Source of the DNA: Paraburkholderia sp. CNPSo 3274
GTDB taxonomy: Bacteria > Pseudomonadota > Gammaproteobacteria > Burkholderiales > Burkholderiaceae
Reading direction: 5' to 3'
Assembly (NCBI RefSeq): GCF_024206475.1
Contig: NZ_JAMBPR010000036.1
Location: 24,888-88,887, forward strand
DNA: 64,000 bases
The position numbers and the translations under genes were made by a program. Every line of letters starts with the position of its first letter. Within the stretch, counting starts at the first letter, position 1. The notes below the pieces were generated by a model. The model worked only from the letters and a program-made list of their open reading frames with translations. It searched no databases and was not told where the DNA came from. This document shows, piece after piece, positions 8,719 through 17,289 of the stretch.

Positions 8719-8750
8719 GGGCGGTGCGTTGCAGCAGCACCGCCCTTTTC
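8719..8750 (+). terminator. Intrinsic terminator after MFS gene
   Basis: Perfect stem GGGCGGTGC (8719-8727) / GCACCGCCC (8737-8745) followed by TTTTCTT, 12 bp after the MFS stop codon. It also insulates the convergent gene ending at 8792. Confidence 0.9.
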
Positions 8751-8791
8751 TTCGAATGAAATTGCCTGGCAATCCAAAGTCATGCCGGGGA

Positions 8792-10192
8792 TCAATCCCG
8801 CTTGCTTGAACGCTCACGCAGATAACGCCTCACAGCACGCGCCATCTTCGGATACTGCTCGCCGGGTACGGCGAACAACACGAGCGCACACAGCGCGAGC
8901 GCGCCGCAAAAAAGAAACGTGCCGCGATAACCGAACGCCTGCACGAGCATGCCGGAAAGCACGCCTGAAAGTATCGAGCCGAGCCGCGACGCGTTGAAAA
9001 ACAGCGCCGTTGCCCGCCCCGGCGACGACGGCATCAAATCCTGCACGAAGGTCATGCCAAGACACGACGTAACGGCAACCACGAAGGCGTTGAGGATCTG
9101 CATCGGGATCAACGCGTGCACGCCCGGCGCCAGCGACATCGCGACGAAGTAGACGGCATGCACCGCAGCGCAGGCGGCCAGCCACCACGGCTTGTTCAGC
9201 ACCGAGGCGCGTGCGCCGAGCGCGAGCATCATCGGTATCTCCATGAGCGCGCCGAGGCCGAGCATGATCGACACATCGATGCGCGTGCCCTGCAGGCCAT
9301 GCACGATGTAGAGCGGCAGCACGATCATCGTCGCGTTGGCGGCCAGTCCGATGAGTGTGAGCGCAACGATCGCGCGCATGATGTCTTTCTGCGAACCCTC
9401 CGCGGCGAGCACCGGCGCGCGCGCTGCCCTGGCCTTCGCTTTCGCCGTTGCCGCCGCCGGGCGCGTCGCGGGGTCGCGAGGCGCACCCGGCTGCACTTCG
9501 GCTTGCGTGAGCGGCTGGCCCTCGTACTGCGCGCCGATCTCCTGCGCGACTTCGCCGGGGGTGGGACGCGCCATCAAGTGTTGCGTGGCGTGTTCGTCGT
9601 GCCGCGGCTCGCGCATGCGCCAGACGATCGTGCCGCACGCTGCGAAGCTCGCCGCCGCAAACAGGAAAAGCCCGTAGAAGTTCGTGGCGGCCAGCACGAG
9701 CGCGCCAACCGCGGGCCCGAACACCCACGCGGCGGAGAGAATCGTGCGCAGCGTCGCGCTCGCAAAGGTCCGCCCGGCGTCGTCGCTCGCGGGCAGCGCC
9801 GCGCGGCTGAACGAGAACACGAGCGAGAGCGCGCAACCGCCCGCGCCGATGAACGCAACGCCCACGAGCAGCAGAAGCCGGTAATCGCGCACGACGCACA
9901 GGCAGAGATAGCCGAGCGTGGCCGCGCACAGCGAGACGAGCAGCAGGGTTCGGTGCTTGCCGGTGGCGTCGCTCCAGCGACCCGCTGCGGTGCTCGCGAT
10001 CACGCCGCTGGTGGCGATGGCGGTCATGAACACGCCGAGCCGGAACGGCGTCATGCCGGCGCGCTCGACGCCGAAAAGCGAGAGGTAAGGCGCGGTGAAG
10101 GACATCGCCACGCCGAGCATCAGGGTGGCGCCGGCGAGTGGCAGGAAACCAGGAATACGCAGAAGACCGGCAAAGCGCGAGTTGTTGAGCAC
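8792..10192 (-). CDS. MFS sugar efflux transporter (SetA/SotB-like)
   Basis: 466-aa major facilitator protein resembling the sugar efflux transporter group (SetA-type). The N-terminal half has LRIPGFLPLAGATLMLGVAMSF and AGRWSDATGKHRTLLL, the loop 2-3 motif. A long Ala/Lys-rich cytoplasmic linker (about residues 200-270) joins the halves, longer than in E. coli SetA. The C-terminal half contains FVVAVTSCLGMTFVQDLMP and FFNASRLGSILSGVLSG, typical of the group. The start is GTG with no clear Shine-Dalgarno sequence. The 584 bp upstream hold the DnaA-box repeats. Substrate not predictable. Confidence 0.85.
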   Translation of the reverse strand: MLNNSRFAGLLRIPGFLPLAGATLMLGVAMSFTAPYLSLFGVERAGMTPFRLGVFMTAIATSGVIASTAAGRWSDATGKHRTLLLVSLCAATLGYLCLCVVRDYRLLLLVGVAFIGAGGCALSLVFSFSRAALPASDDAGRTFASATLRTILSAAWVFGPAVGALVLAATNFYGLFLFAAASFAACGTIVWRMREPRHDEHATQHLMARPTPGEVAQEIGAQYEGQPLTQAEVQPGAPRDPATRPAAATAKAKARAARAPVLAAEGSQKDIMRAIVALTLIGLAANATMIVLPLYIVHGLQGTRIDVSIMLGLGALMEIPMMLALGARASVLNKPWWLAACAAVHAVYFVAMSLAPGVHALIPMQILNAFVVAVTSCLGMTFVQDLMPSSPGRATALFFNASRLGSILSGVLSGMLVQAFGYRGTFLFCGALALCALVLFAVPGEQYPKMARAVRRYLRERSSKRD

Positions 10193-10326
10193 GGCGCGGC
10201 GGGTAGTGGCGAGAAGAGAGTTGCCCGTGCACGCGCGTTCACGCGACGGCCATATCGACGGCGATTATCGGGCCGAACTCCCACACTGTGCAAGGTTGAG
10301 TCGGCAGCGATCAACATCTGGGTGCG

Positions 10327-10640
10327 CTATCCACAACTTTGGTGGACAGCCTTGTGCGTAACCCTGGGACGACTGCACCAAGTGCTTGATGCCATTCGGA
10401 TTGTGCGCAGCGTCGCCGATTGTTGCAGCGGTGGCGTCTCGCGGAAAAACACCTGGGGGCTTTTCCACAGATTTTGTTGAGAGCCCTGTTAGTAACTTCT
10501 GGACATCCGCATCAAGTCCTTGAATGGAAACGGGAAGCTCGCAAACAACATAGAAAATGCATGTTTTTTGCGCAGCAAAGTTGTCCACAGTTTTTGGTGA
10601 CAAACCTGTTGATAACCGCCTGGCGAGCGCGCCAACTCAT
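10327..10640. repeat. Three diverged direct repeats, each with an inverted pair of DnaA-box-like sites
   Basis: The 584-bp non-coding gap 10193-10776 contains three related units of about 65 bp starting at 10327, 10461 and 10581 (periods 134 and 120 bp). Each begins with a DnaA-box-like 9-mer (CTATCCACA, TTTTCCACA, TTGTCCACA). Exactly 17 bp later comes an opposite-facing 9-mer (TGTGCGTAA 10353-10361, TGTTAGTAA 10487-10495, TGTTGATAA 10607-10615). A conserved tail ends in CCAAGTGCTTGAT / TCAAGTCCTTGAA / CCAACTCATTGAT. The fixed 17-bp spacing despite sequence drift implies selection for a protein-binding geometry. DnaA binding is inferred from TTWTNCACA matches; no replication gene is near. Confidence 0.75.
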
Positions 10641-10776
10641 TGATCGGATGGAGAGTTCGTCGCTTGTGTCGCGCTTGCATCAATTTGCGTTTCCGATGGG
10701 CAACCCGGGGCGGCGGCGCAAACGTTTCGCGACGGCCACCGCCCTCTCCCCTTCGATGCATCAATGCGCGCAGCAC

Positions 10777-12474
10777 TCAGGCCAGATCGAGCGCCGCCGT
10801 GAGATCGCCGGGCGGCGTCTGTTCTCGCGAGAGGAATGTCTGGTCGCGCGCGGCCACGCCGTCGAGCGGCGCGAGCCCATGCACGCGGCTGATGAAGCGC
10901 AGGACCGAAACCGTGTCGTAGAACGTGTGATCGACGTAGCCCTTCTTCGCGAACGGCGCGATGACGAGCGCCGGGATGCGCGAGCCCGGACCCCAGCGGT
11001 CGCCCGTGGGCGGCGCGACCGGGTCCCACCAGCCGCCGTTCTCGTCGTGCGTCACCACGATCATCGTGTTCGCCCATTGCGGGCCGCGCTGGATGTGCTC
11101 GATCACGGCCGTGATGTGGCGGTCGCCCGATTCGACGTCCGCATAGCCGGCGTGCATGTTCAGGTTGCCCTGCGGCTTGTAGAACGTGACGGCAGGCAAC
11201 CGCCCCGCGTCGATGTCCGCGAGCAGACGGTTGGTCGACGGATCGTCGCCCAGGCCCGCATCGCGCAGGTGACGCGCGCGCGCGGCCGTGCCCGGCGCGA
11301 AGTTGGCAAAGTAGTTGAACGGCTGGTGGTGATACTGGAAGTCTGGGACCGCGCCCGTGTCCTGATGGTCCAGCGCGAACTGCCAGGCGCCGCTGTACCA
11401 GGCCCAGTCGACGCCCTTCGCCGAGAGCCGGTCGCCGATCGTCGCGTAGGTCTGCGGGCGCAGCACGCGCGGATTGGAGGGATCGGCGAGCGCCGGGTTG
11501 CCGTCTTCCGACGGGCGCACGTTGCTCGGCTGATACGGCGGGGCCATCGTGTTGACGGCGTAGCCGTCGGGCGTGAAGAGGCCGTCGTTCACGAACTTCG
11601 GCGGCCCGTCGAGCGCCGAGGCCGGCGAGTTCGGCGCGACCTTCAGGCGCGTGCCGGTGGGATCGTCGCCCTCCACGACCGAGGCGAGATGCTTTGCGGC
11701 GCTCGTCTGGATATCGGCGTATTGCGGTACCTGCGCCGAGATCAGGAAGATGTGGTTGAGCCATGAGCCGCCAAACGCGGCCATGAAAAAGTTATCGCAG
11801 AGCGTGTACTGCTGCGCGATATTCCAGAGCCGCAGCGTCTGCGCGGAGTTCTCGTAGAAGCCCATGACGAGGCCGCCCGAGTCGCCCCACGCGGCGAACT
11901 GGTTGTTGCGGCCCGCGTTGATCTGCATCTGGTTCTGATAGAAGCGATGGATCAAGTCGCGCGTGATGATGCCGTTCGGCAACGGATTGCCATGCGCATC
12001 CACGATACGAAACGGGCGATTGGAGAGACCCGTGATCTGATGCTCCGCAATCATGTAGCGCTTGCCATCCAGCTCCTGCGCCTGGGGCACGAGGCCGCCC
12101 CAGATCTTCGGCAACTGCGGCAAGGGCGTCTTGCCGTCGCGATCGAACTGTGCGTAGCGCTCGGCGCTCACATTCGCGAGCGGCGTTTGCACGCCGGGAT
12201 AATTGCCGTACAGATTCACGAAGCTGCGATTCTCCGCGTAGATCACGACGATCTGGCGCACCTGGTCGCGCAACGCGGCATCGACGCGCGCGTCGGCGGC
12301 GCTACGCGGCGCGCTCGCCGCGCTCTGGGCCTGCGTCTCGCAGCCGCCGAGCGCGAGGCCCACGCCAACCGCCGCCAGCCCGCCGAGCACACGGCGGCGT
12401 GCGGGGTCGTCCGGACCGGCGGGAATGGAAGGCTCTTCGGGGCGCCCGTTCTTGGGTTCGTCGTTCTGCTTCAT
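10777..12474 (-). CDS. Tat-exported acid phosphatase/phospholipase C-type phosphoesterase (AcpA-like)
   Basis: 565-aa protein of the phosphoesterase family that includes Francisella AcpA and bacterial phospholipases C (alkaline-phosphatase-like fold). The N-terminus has twin arginines (RRR at 26-28), a hydrophobic stretch and a lipobox-like GGC at Cys45, so it is probably a Tat-exported lipoprotein. Family motifs seen are IVVIYAENRSFVNLYGNYPG near the start of the mature domain, WLNHIFLISAQVPQY, KPQGNLNMHAGYADV, and VVTHDENGGWWD with metal-binding Asp/Glu. The start has GGAGGCAGG upstream. It follows the Anbu gene after 130 bp and could be read through from it, but a functional link is unproven. 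Confidence 0.88.
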   Translation of the reverse strand: MKQNDEPKNGRPEEPSIPAGPDDPARRRVLGGLAAVGVGLALGGCETQAQSAASAPRSAADARVDAALRDQVRQIVVIYAENRSFVNLYGNYPGVQTPLANVSAERYAQFDRDGKTPLPQLPKIWGGLVPQAQELDGKRYMIAEHQITGLSNRPFRIVDAHGNPLPNGIITRDLIHRFYQNQMQINAGRNNQFAAWGDSGGLVMGFYENSAQTLRLWNIAQQYTLCDNFFMAAFGGSWLNHIFLISAQVPQYADIQTSAAKHLASVVEGDDPTGTRLKVAPNSPASALDGPPKFVNDGLFTPDGYAVNTMAPPYQPSNVRPSEDGNPALADPSNPRVLRPQTYATIGDRLSAKGVDWAWYSGAWQFALDHQDTGAVPDFQYHHQPFNYFANFAPGTAARARHLRDAGLGDDPSTNRLLADIDAGRLPAVTFYKPQGNLNMHAGYADVESGDRHITAVIEHIQRGPQWANTMIVVTHDENGGWWDPVAPPTGDRWGPGSRIPALVIAPFAKKGYVDHTFYDTVSVLRFISRVHGLAPLDGVAARDQTFLSREQTPPGDLTAALDLA

Positions 12475-12604
12475 CTGCCTGCCTCCGTTGTCGAGGGGAC
12501 GCGCACGGCGCGCGGCGTACCGCGAATATTACGCAGCAGGATACCGGTTCCGCAGTTGGCGAGGCAGAAAGGAAGCTCGCAAGCGCCGCGCTGAAGCAGC
12601 CCTT

Positions 12605-13486
12605 TTAGCCGTCGCGCGGCATGCGCGGCGCGCTTGCGGCGCCGTGCGGCTGGGCTTGCGCGAGCGTTTGCGCGGGACGCGGCTCGCTCGCGTGCCCCTC
12701 ATGCGTGGCGCGCGGGGCACTGGGCAACGTCGTGCGCACGTGGCGCGGCACATCGCCTTCGTCGGTCCAGAGCGGATCGGGAATCTCACCGAAGACCTGG
12801 CGCAGCCGCTCGCCCCACGTCGAATGAATCATCTGGAAATACGCATTCGACTGGTCGAGCGACGCGTATCGCGTGACACGCAGCGCGTCGCGCTCGTACA
12901 CGAGCAGGTCGAGCGGCAGGCCAACGGAGAGGTTCGAGCGCAGCGTCGAGTCCATGGAGATGAGCGCGCACTTCGCGGCCTCGTCGAGCGGCGTCTGCGG
13001 GGTCAGCACGCGGTCGATGATCGGCTTGCCATACTTCGACTCGCCGATCTGGAAATACGGATTGACGCTCGACGTCTCGATGAAATTGCCGGCCGCGTAG
13101 ATCTGGAAAAGCCGCATGGCATGGCCGCCGATCTGGCCGCCGAGAATGAAACTGCAGTTGAAGTCGATGTTGAAGGTCTTGAGCGCTTGCGCGTCGCGTC
13201 GATGCACCTCGCGCACGGCTTCGCCCAGCACGCGCGCGGCCTCGACCATGGTCGGCGCGTTCCAGAGCGTGGCGCGCCCCGCGTCCTGCGGCTCGGTCAG
13301 GACTTGCAGTGTGGCCTGCGTGATGGCCAGATTGCCCGCGACGAGCAGCACGAGCACACGCTCGCCGGGCTCTTCGAACACGGCCATCTTGCGCGACGTG
13401 CTGATGTGATCGACACCCGCATTCGTGCGCGTGTCCGAAAGAAACACGAGCCCCTCGTCCACTGCCATTGCCACACAGTACGTCAT
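12605..13486 (-). CDS. Anbu, proteasome/HslV-related peptidase
   Basis: 293-aa ancestral beta subunit homologue (Anbu/BPH), an Ntn-hydrolase related to proteasome beta subunits and HslV. The sequence starts MTYCVAMAVDEGLVFLSD. After Met removal Thr2 would be the nucleophile, with Asp18 and the lysine of STSRKM (Lys33) completing the usual triad. The proteasome-like core ends near residue 240. A Pro/Ala/His-rich tail of about 50 residues follows, probably disordered. The start is supported by AAGGAGG. Anbu assembles into open helical or ring particles in the few structures known; substrates are unknown. It is the last of four genes (ATP-grasp, alpha-E, transglutaminase-like, Anbu), the standard family neighbourhood. 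Confidence 0.93.
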   Translation of the reverse strand: MTYCVAMAVDEGLVFLSDTRTNAGVDHISTSRKMAVFEEPGERVLVLLVAGNLAITQATLQVLTEPQDAGRATLWNAPTMVEAARVLGEAVREVHRRDAQALKTFNIDFNCSFILGGQIGGHAMRLFQIYAAGNFIETSSVNPYFQIGESKYGKPIIDRVLTPQTPLDEAAKCALISMDSTLRSNLSVGLPLDLLVYERDALRVTRYASLDQSNAYFQMIHSTWGERLRQVFGEIPDPLWTDEGDVPRHVRTTLPSAPRATHEGHASEPRPAQTLAQAQPHGAASAPRMPRDG

Positions 13487-13539
13487 GCGCCTCCTTACCC
13501 GTCCCTGACTTCCCCGCTCTTTTTGTTATAGCGGGAAAA

Positions 13540-14340
13540 CTACTGCTGCGACTGCTGCGCGCTCACGTGCACGCTGACATCGAGCGTTTCTCCGGCCCCG
13601 CCCACGCGGCGGCCGCGAACCGGCGCAGCCGCGTCGTAGTCACGTCCCACCGCGATCCGGCAATATTTTTCGCTTGCGAAACACGCGTGCGTGATGTCCA
13701 CCGTCACCCAGCCGTTGTCGAGCCACACGTCGACCCATGCGTGGCTCGCCATCTCGGGCACGTCGCCGGGGTCGATATAGCCGCTCACATAACGCGCCGG
13801 CACGCCGCGCGCGCGGCACACCGCCAGCATCACATGCGCATGATCCTGACACACGCCACGGCCTAGCGCCAGCGCGTCCGCCGCGGTGTGCGTCACATCC
13901 GTGACACCGGATTCGTAGCGCACGCGCTCCGTGATGCGCGAAGCCGCGTGGAGGATGGCCACGGTGTCGTCCAGCGGCGGCAGGCTGAACGCGAATTCCG
14001 TGAGTGCCTCGTCGGCTTCGGTGAGGCGCGTTGGCGAAGTGAAATGGTGCATCGGCACCATGCCCTCGCCTTCGGGCAGCCGGCCGTCGGGCAGCGCCAC
14101 GGTCTCGACTTCGCCGCGCACGCGCAGGCAAATTTCCCTATGCGGACGCGTGAGGACCAGCGTCATCAGCGCGTTGCCGTAGGCGTCGCGGCACGCGTCG
14201 AGCTTGCCCGGCGCCTCGACCTGCCATTGCTTGACGATCTGCGTGGGCGTGGTGAGCGGCGAAAGCCGCAACTGCTGGATCGAATAATGCACGGGCGCTT
14301 CGTAGCGGTACACCGTGTCGTGCCGGATCGCGAGTTGCAT
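13540..14340 (-). CDS. Transglutaminase-like cysteine protease of the Anbu cluster
   Basis: 266-aa protein with the N-terminal bacterial transglutaminase-like region (residues 1-90) followed by the papain-like transglutaminase core. The catalytic triad is visible: Cys164 in GRGVCQDHAH, His200 in ASHAWVDVW and Asp215 in TVDITH. The ATG at 14340 has GGAGG upstream and starts MQLAIRHDTVYRYE, the usual family N-terminus; the upstream extension of the frame overlaps the previous gene and is not used. Likely cytoplasmic. In Anbu operons this enzyme is proposed to cleave or form amide bonds in peptides made by the linked ATP-grasp protein; no substrate is known. Confidence 0.93.
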   Translation of the reverse strand: MQLAIRHDTVYRYEAPVHYSIQQLRLSPLTTPTQIVKQWQVEAPGKLDACRDAYGNALMTLVLTRPHREICLRVRGEVETVALPDGRLPEGEGMVPMHHFTSPTRLTEADEALTEFAFSLPPLDDTVAILHAASRITERVRYESGVTDVTHTAADALALGRGVCQDHAHVMLAVCRARGVPARYVSGYIDPGDVPEMASHAWVDVWLDNGWVTVDITHACFASEKYCRIAVGRDYDAAAPVRGRRVGGAGETLDVSVHVSAQQSQQ

Positions 14341-14392
14341 GACGTCAATCCTCCATCGAGACGATTGGGATATCGATGAGCGCGGGATCGCG

Positions 14393-15346
14393 CTAACCAA
14401 CCGGCAACATCAGATAGGTGCGCGCAACCTGATTGCCCAGCTCGTAGACGCGCGCGAGAAACTGCGTGAGAAACGTATGCACGCCCATGGAAAAGATCTG
14501 TCGCAGGTCGGCATAGAGCAGCTCGGCGCGCAGCTTGCCTGCGGTGCGCTCGACTTCGCGCGAACTATCTGTACGCAGCATCGCGAGATTCGTGCAGACG
14601 CCGTCCAGCGATGCCAGCAGCGAGCGCGGCATTTGCTGGTTGAGTATCAGCAGCTCCACCACGCGCGCGGGCGTCACCACGTCGCGGTAAACCTTGCGAT
14701 AGATTTCGAGCGCGGAAACCGAGCCGAGAATCGAGGTCCAATAGTAGAAGTCCTCGAGCTGACGCGCGGCCGAGCGCGAGTCGGCGTTTTCCACGTCGAC
14801 GAAACGCACGTCGAGAATGCGCGCCGTGTTGTCCGCGCGTTCGAGGAACGTGCCGAGCTGCGTGAAGAAGAGCGCATCGTCCTGCAACGCCGTGCCAAGG
14901 CGCACGCCGCGCGACAGATGCGAGCGGAACTTCACCCACTCGAACAGCGCATCGGGACGCGCTTCCAGCTCGCTGCCGCGCAGAAGCTCGACGAATTGCA
15001 GCCACGTGTCGTTGATCGTTTCCCACCATTCCGTGGTGAGCGTGCCGCGCACCGCGCGCGCATTCTCGCGGGTCGCCTGCAGACACGAGTAGATGCTCGA
15101 CGGGTTCGTTGGGTCCGCAACGAGAAACTTGAGTACGTTGCTGCTGGTCGTTTCCTCGTGGCGGGCATCGAAGGCGGGCTCCAGTTCGGAGATTCGCAGC
15201 ATCGCGCGATGCGTGCGCGCCTCCGCGTCCGCGCTGCCGGGCAGCAGGAGCGCCTTCAGATTGATGTCCAGCATGCGCGCGGTATTCTCCGCGCGCTCCA
15301 TGTAGCGGGCCATCCAGAACAGATGATCGGCGGTGCGGCTCAGCAT
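14393..15346 (-). CDS. Alpha-E domain protein (DUF403) of the Anbu cluster
   Basis: 317-aa all-alpha protein of the alpha-E (DUF403) family, recognised by the start MLSRTADHLFWMARYMERAENTARM (residues 1-25) and by internal repeats of the same pattern, for example FLERADNTARILDVR near residue 190. The family is nearly always encoded beside circularly permuted ATP-grasp and transglutaminase-like genes and is thought to assist the ATP-grasp ligase. The start has GAGG upstream. It sits 40 bp after the ATP-grasp gene and 52 bp before the transglutaminase gene on the same strand. Confidence 0.93.
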   Translation of the reverse strand: MLSRTADHLFWMARYMERAENTARMLDINLKALLLPGSADAEARTHRAMLRISELEPAFDARHEETTSSNVLKFLVADPTNPSSIYSCLQATRENARAVRGTLTTEWWETINDTWLQFVELLRGSELEARPDALFEWVKFRSHLSRGVRLGTALQDDALFFTQLGTFLERADNTARILDVRFVDVENADSRSAARQLEDFYYWTSILGSVSALEIYRKVYRDVVTPARVVELLILNQQMPRSLLASLDGVCTNLAMLRTDSSREVERTAGKLRAELLYADLRQIFSMGVHTFLTQFLARVYELGNQVARTYLMLPVG

Positions 15347-15386
15347 GATCGAACCTCTTCGTGTGCGTATGGTACGGCCAGTGAAA

Positions 15387-16793
15387 TCATTCGAGCACCC
15401 ACGTGTCCTTGGTCCCCCCGCCCTGCGACGAGTTGACGACGAGCGAGCCTTCCTTCAGCGCCACGCGCGTGAGGCCGCCAGCCGCCATCTGGATCGTCTT
15501 GCCGGAGAGCACGAAGGGCCGCAAATCGATATGGCGTGGCGCGATGCCCGCTTCGACGAAGGTTGGGCAAGCCGAGAGCGACAGCGTGGGCTGCGCGATG
15601 TAATTGCCTGGCCGCGCGAGCAGTCGCGCGCGAAACGCCTCGATTTCCTCGCGCGTGGAAGCGGGTCCAACGAGCATGCCGTAGCCGCCCGCGCCGTGCA
15701 CCTCTTTCACGACGAGGTCCGGCAGATGTTCGAGCGTCCAGGCGAGATCGTCGGGACGACGGCATTGCCACGTCGGCACGTTCTTCAGGATCGGCTTTTC
15801 GCCGAGATAGAACTCGATCATGTCGGGCACATACGGATAGATCGACTTGTCGTCGGCCACGCCCGTGCCCATTGCATTCGCGAGTACGACGCGGCCCGCG
15901 CGGTACGCCGTGAGCAGCCCCGGCACACCGAGCGCGGAGTCGGGGCGAAACGCCAGCGGATCGAGAAAATCGTCGTCCACACGCCGGTAGATCACGTCCA
16001 CGCGACGCGGCCCCTGCGTCGTCCGCATGAATACGTAGTTATCCTCTACGAAGAGATCCTTGCCCTCCACCAGCTCGACGCCCATTTGCTGCGCGAGGAA
16101 CGTGTGCTCGAAATACGCGGAGTTGTACATGCCGGGCGTGAGCAGCACGACGGTCGGATCGTCCACGCCTTCGGGCGCCACCGAGCGCAGTGTATCGAGC
16201 AGCAGATCGGGATAATGCGCGACCGGCGCCACCTTGTGCTGAACGAACAACTCGGGAAAGAGCCGCATCATCATCTTGCGGTTTTCGAGCATGTACGAAA
16301 CGCCGGAGGGCACGCGCAAATTGTCTTCGAGCACGTAGAATGCGCCGTCACGCCCATCGCGCACGATGTCGATGCCCGCGATATGCGCATACACACCCAG
16401 CGGCAGATCGATGCCCTGCATCTCAGGCCGGTACTGCGCATTGGTGTAGACCTGGTCGGCGGGAATCACGCCGGCACGCACGATGTTGCGCTCGTGATAG
16501 ACGTCGTGCAGGAACAGATTGAGCGCCTGCACGCGCTGGCGCAGTCCGCGCGCGAGCAGCGCCCATTCGTCTGCGGGAATGATGCGTGGAATGAGGTCGA
16601 AGGGAATGAGCCGCTCGGTGCCGGAGAGATCGCCGTTCACCGCGAACGTGATGCCGACCCGTCTGAACAACAGGTCCGCCTCGGCGCGCTTGCGCGCCAT
16701 CGTCTCGCCAGTCTGCCTCTCCAGCCACTGCTGGAAGCGTTCGTAGTGCGGGCGCACTGCGCCCTCGTCGCGCATTTCGTCATGGACTTGCAT
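15387..16793 (-). CDS. Circularly permuted ATP-grasp protein of the Anbu cluster
   Basis: 468-aa circularly permuted type 2 ATP-grasp protein (DUF404/DUF407 type), the first gene of the cluster. Visible blocks are NGDLSGTERLIPFDLIPR near residue 55, DGAFYVLEDNLRVPSGVSYM around 155-175, and VVKEVHGAGGYGMLVGP, a glycine-rich nucleotide-binding loop, around 340. It ends NSSQGGGTKDTWVLE. By family knowledge such proteins are predicted amidoligases that build peptides or peptide tags, which the linked transglutaminase-like protease and Anbu could process. The ATG at 16793 has only a weak ribosome-binding site. Confidence 0.9.
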   Translation of the reverse strand: MQVHDEMRDEGAVRPHYERFQQWLERQTGETMARKRAEADLLFRRVGITFAVNGDLSGTERLIPFDLIPRIIPADEWALLARGLRQRVQALNLFLHDVYHERNIVRAGVIPADQVYTNAQYRPEMQGIDLPLGVYAHIAGIDIVRDGRDGAFYVLEDNLRVPSGVSYMLENRKMMMRLFPELFVQHKVAPVAHYPDLLLDTLRSVAPEGVDDPTVVLLTPGMYNSAYFEHTFLAQQMGVELVEGKDLFVEDNYVFMRTTQGPRRVDVIYRRVDDDFLDPLAFRPDSALGVPGLLTAYRAGRVVLANAMGTGVADDKSIYPYVPDMIEFYLGEKPILKNVPTWQCRRPDDLAWTLEHLPDLVVKEVHGAGGYGMLVGPASTREEIEAFRARLLARPGNYIAQPTLSLSACPTFVEAGIAPRHIDLRPFVLSGKTIQMAAGGLTRVALKEGSLVVNSSQGGGTKDTWVLE

Positions 16794-17289
16794 CGGTTCG
16801 TTCTCGCGCGTGAGTGCAACTGCGTAAGCGGCGCTGCCGCGTTTCGTCCCATGATTGGGGCGAGATGCGTTGCGCGCTGCAGTACAGGCTAAAAAGCAAG
16901 GCGTATGCCATCGGGCTTGAGCCTTGTTTCATGCGCTCGATTGGTGCAACGCGGGCAGGATCGGCAGTTTCGAAACGGGGCATGCCAATGTCGCGCCGCA
17001 TTTGCGCTTCAAGATGGTGCAATACGCACGCGCGGCACGGAATATGCAGGAACAGCAGGCAACTGGATGGGCTTGAGTTCCAATGACCGAAGCGATCTGC
17101 GTGAACGAGCGTCCTGCAAAAATCGCTGCGTGGCAAGCGTGGAGTGCGGGACGCGCTAGTAGGACAAACGCCGAACGGCGCGACGCCCAGCGCTGCCGCA
17201 AGTGAGTGAATCGATGAGCAAGCCGCACCCGGCGGAGGTGGCGACGCCTCGGCGTTCGGCTGCAGCAACACGACAACGGTCCGATCAGA
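16794..17289. other. Non-coding gap between Anbu cluster and glycosyltransferase
   Basis: About 500 bp without a convincing gene. Short open frames on both strands (for example 16780-17271 minus) have no recognisable protein character. It must hold the promoter of the Anbu cluster and the end of the glycosyltransferase transcript, but no clear promoter or terminator was identified. Confidence 0.5.

Noticed and set aside
10265..10603. 112-codon minus-strand frame across the DnaA-box repeats
   Set aside because: Its peptide repeats (for example LSTKSVEK) are only translations of the DNA repeats; no ribosome-binding site or known domain.
16780..17271. 163-codon minus-strand frame between the Anbu cluster and the glycosyltransferase
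   Set aside because: Low-complexity Pro/Ser/Cys/Arg composition, overlaps the ATP-grasp start and has no recognisable family; treated as non-coding.
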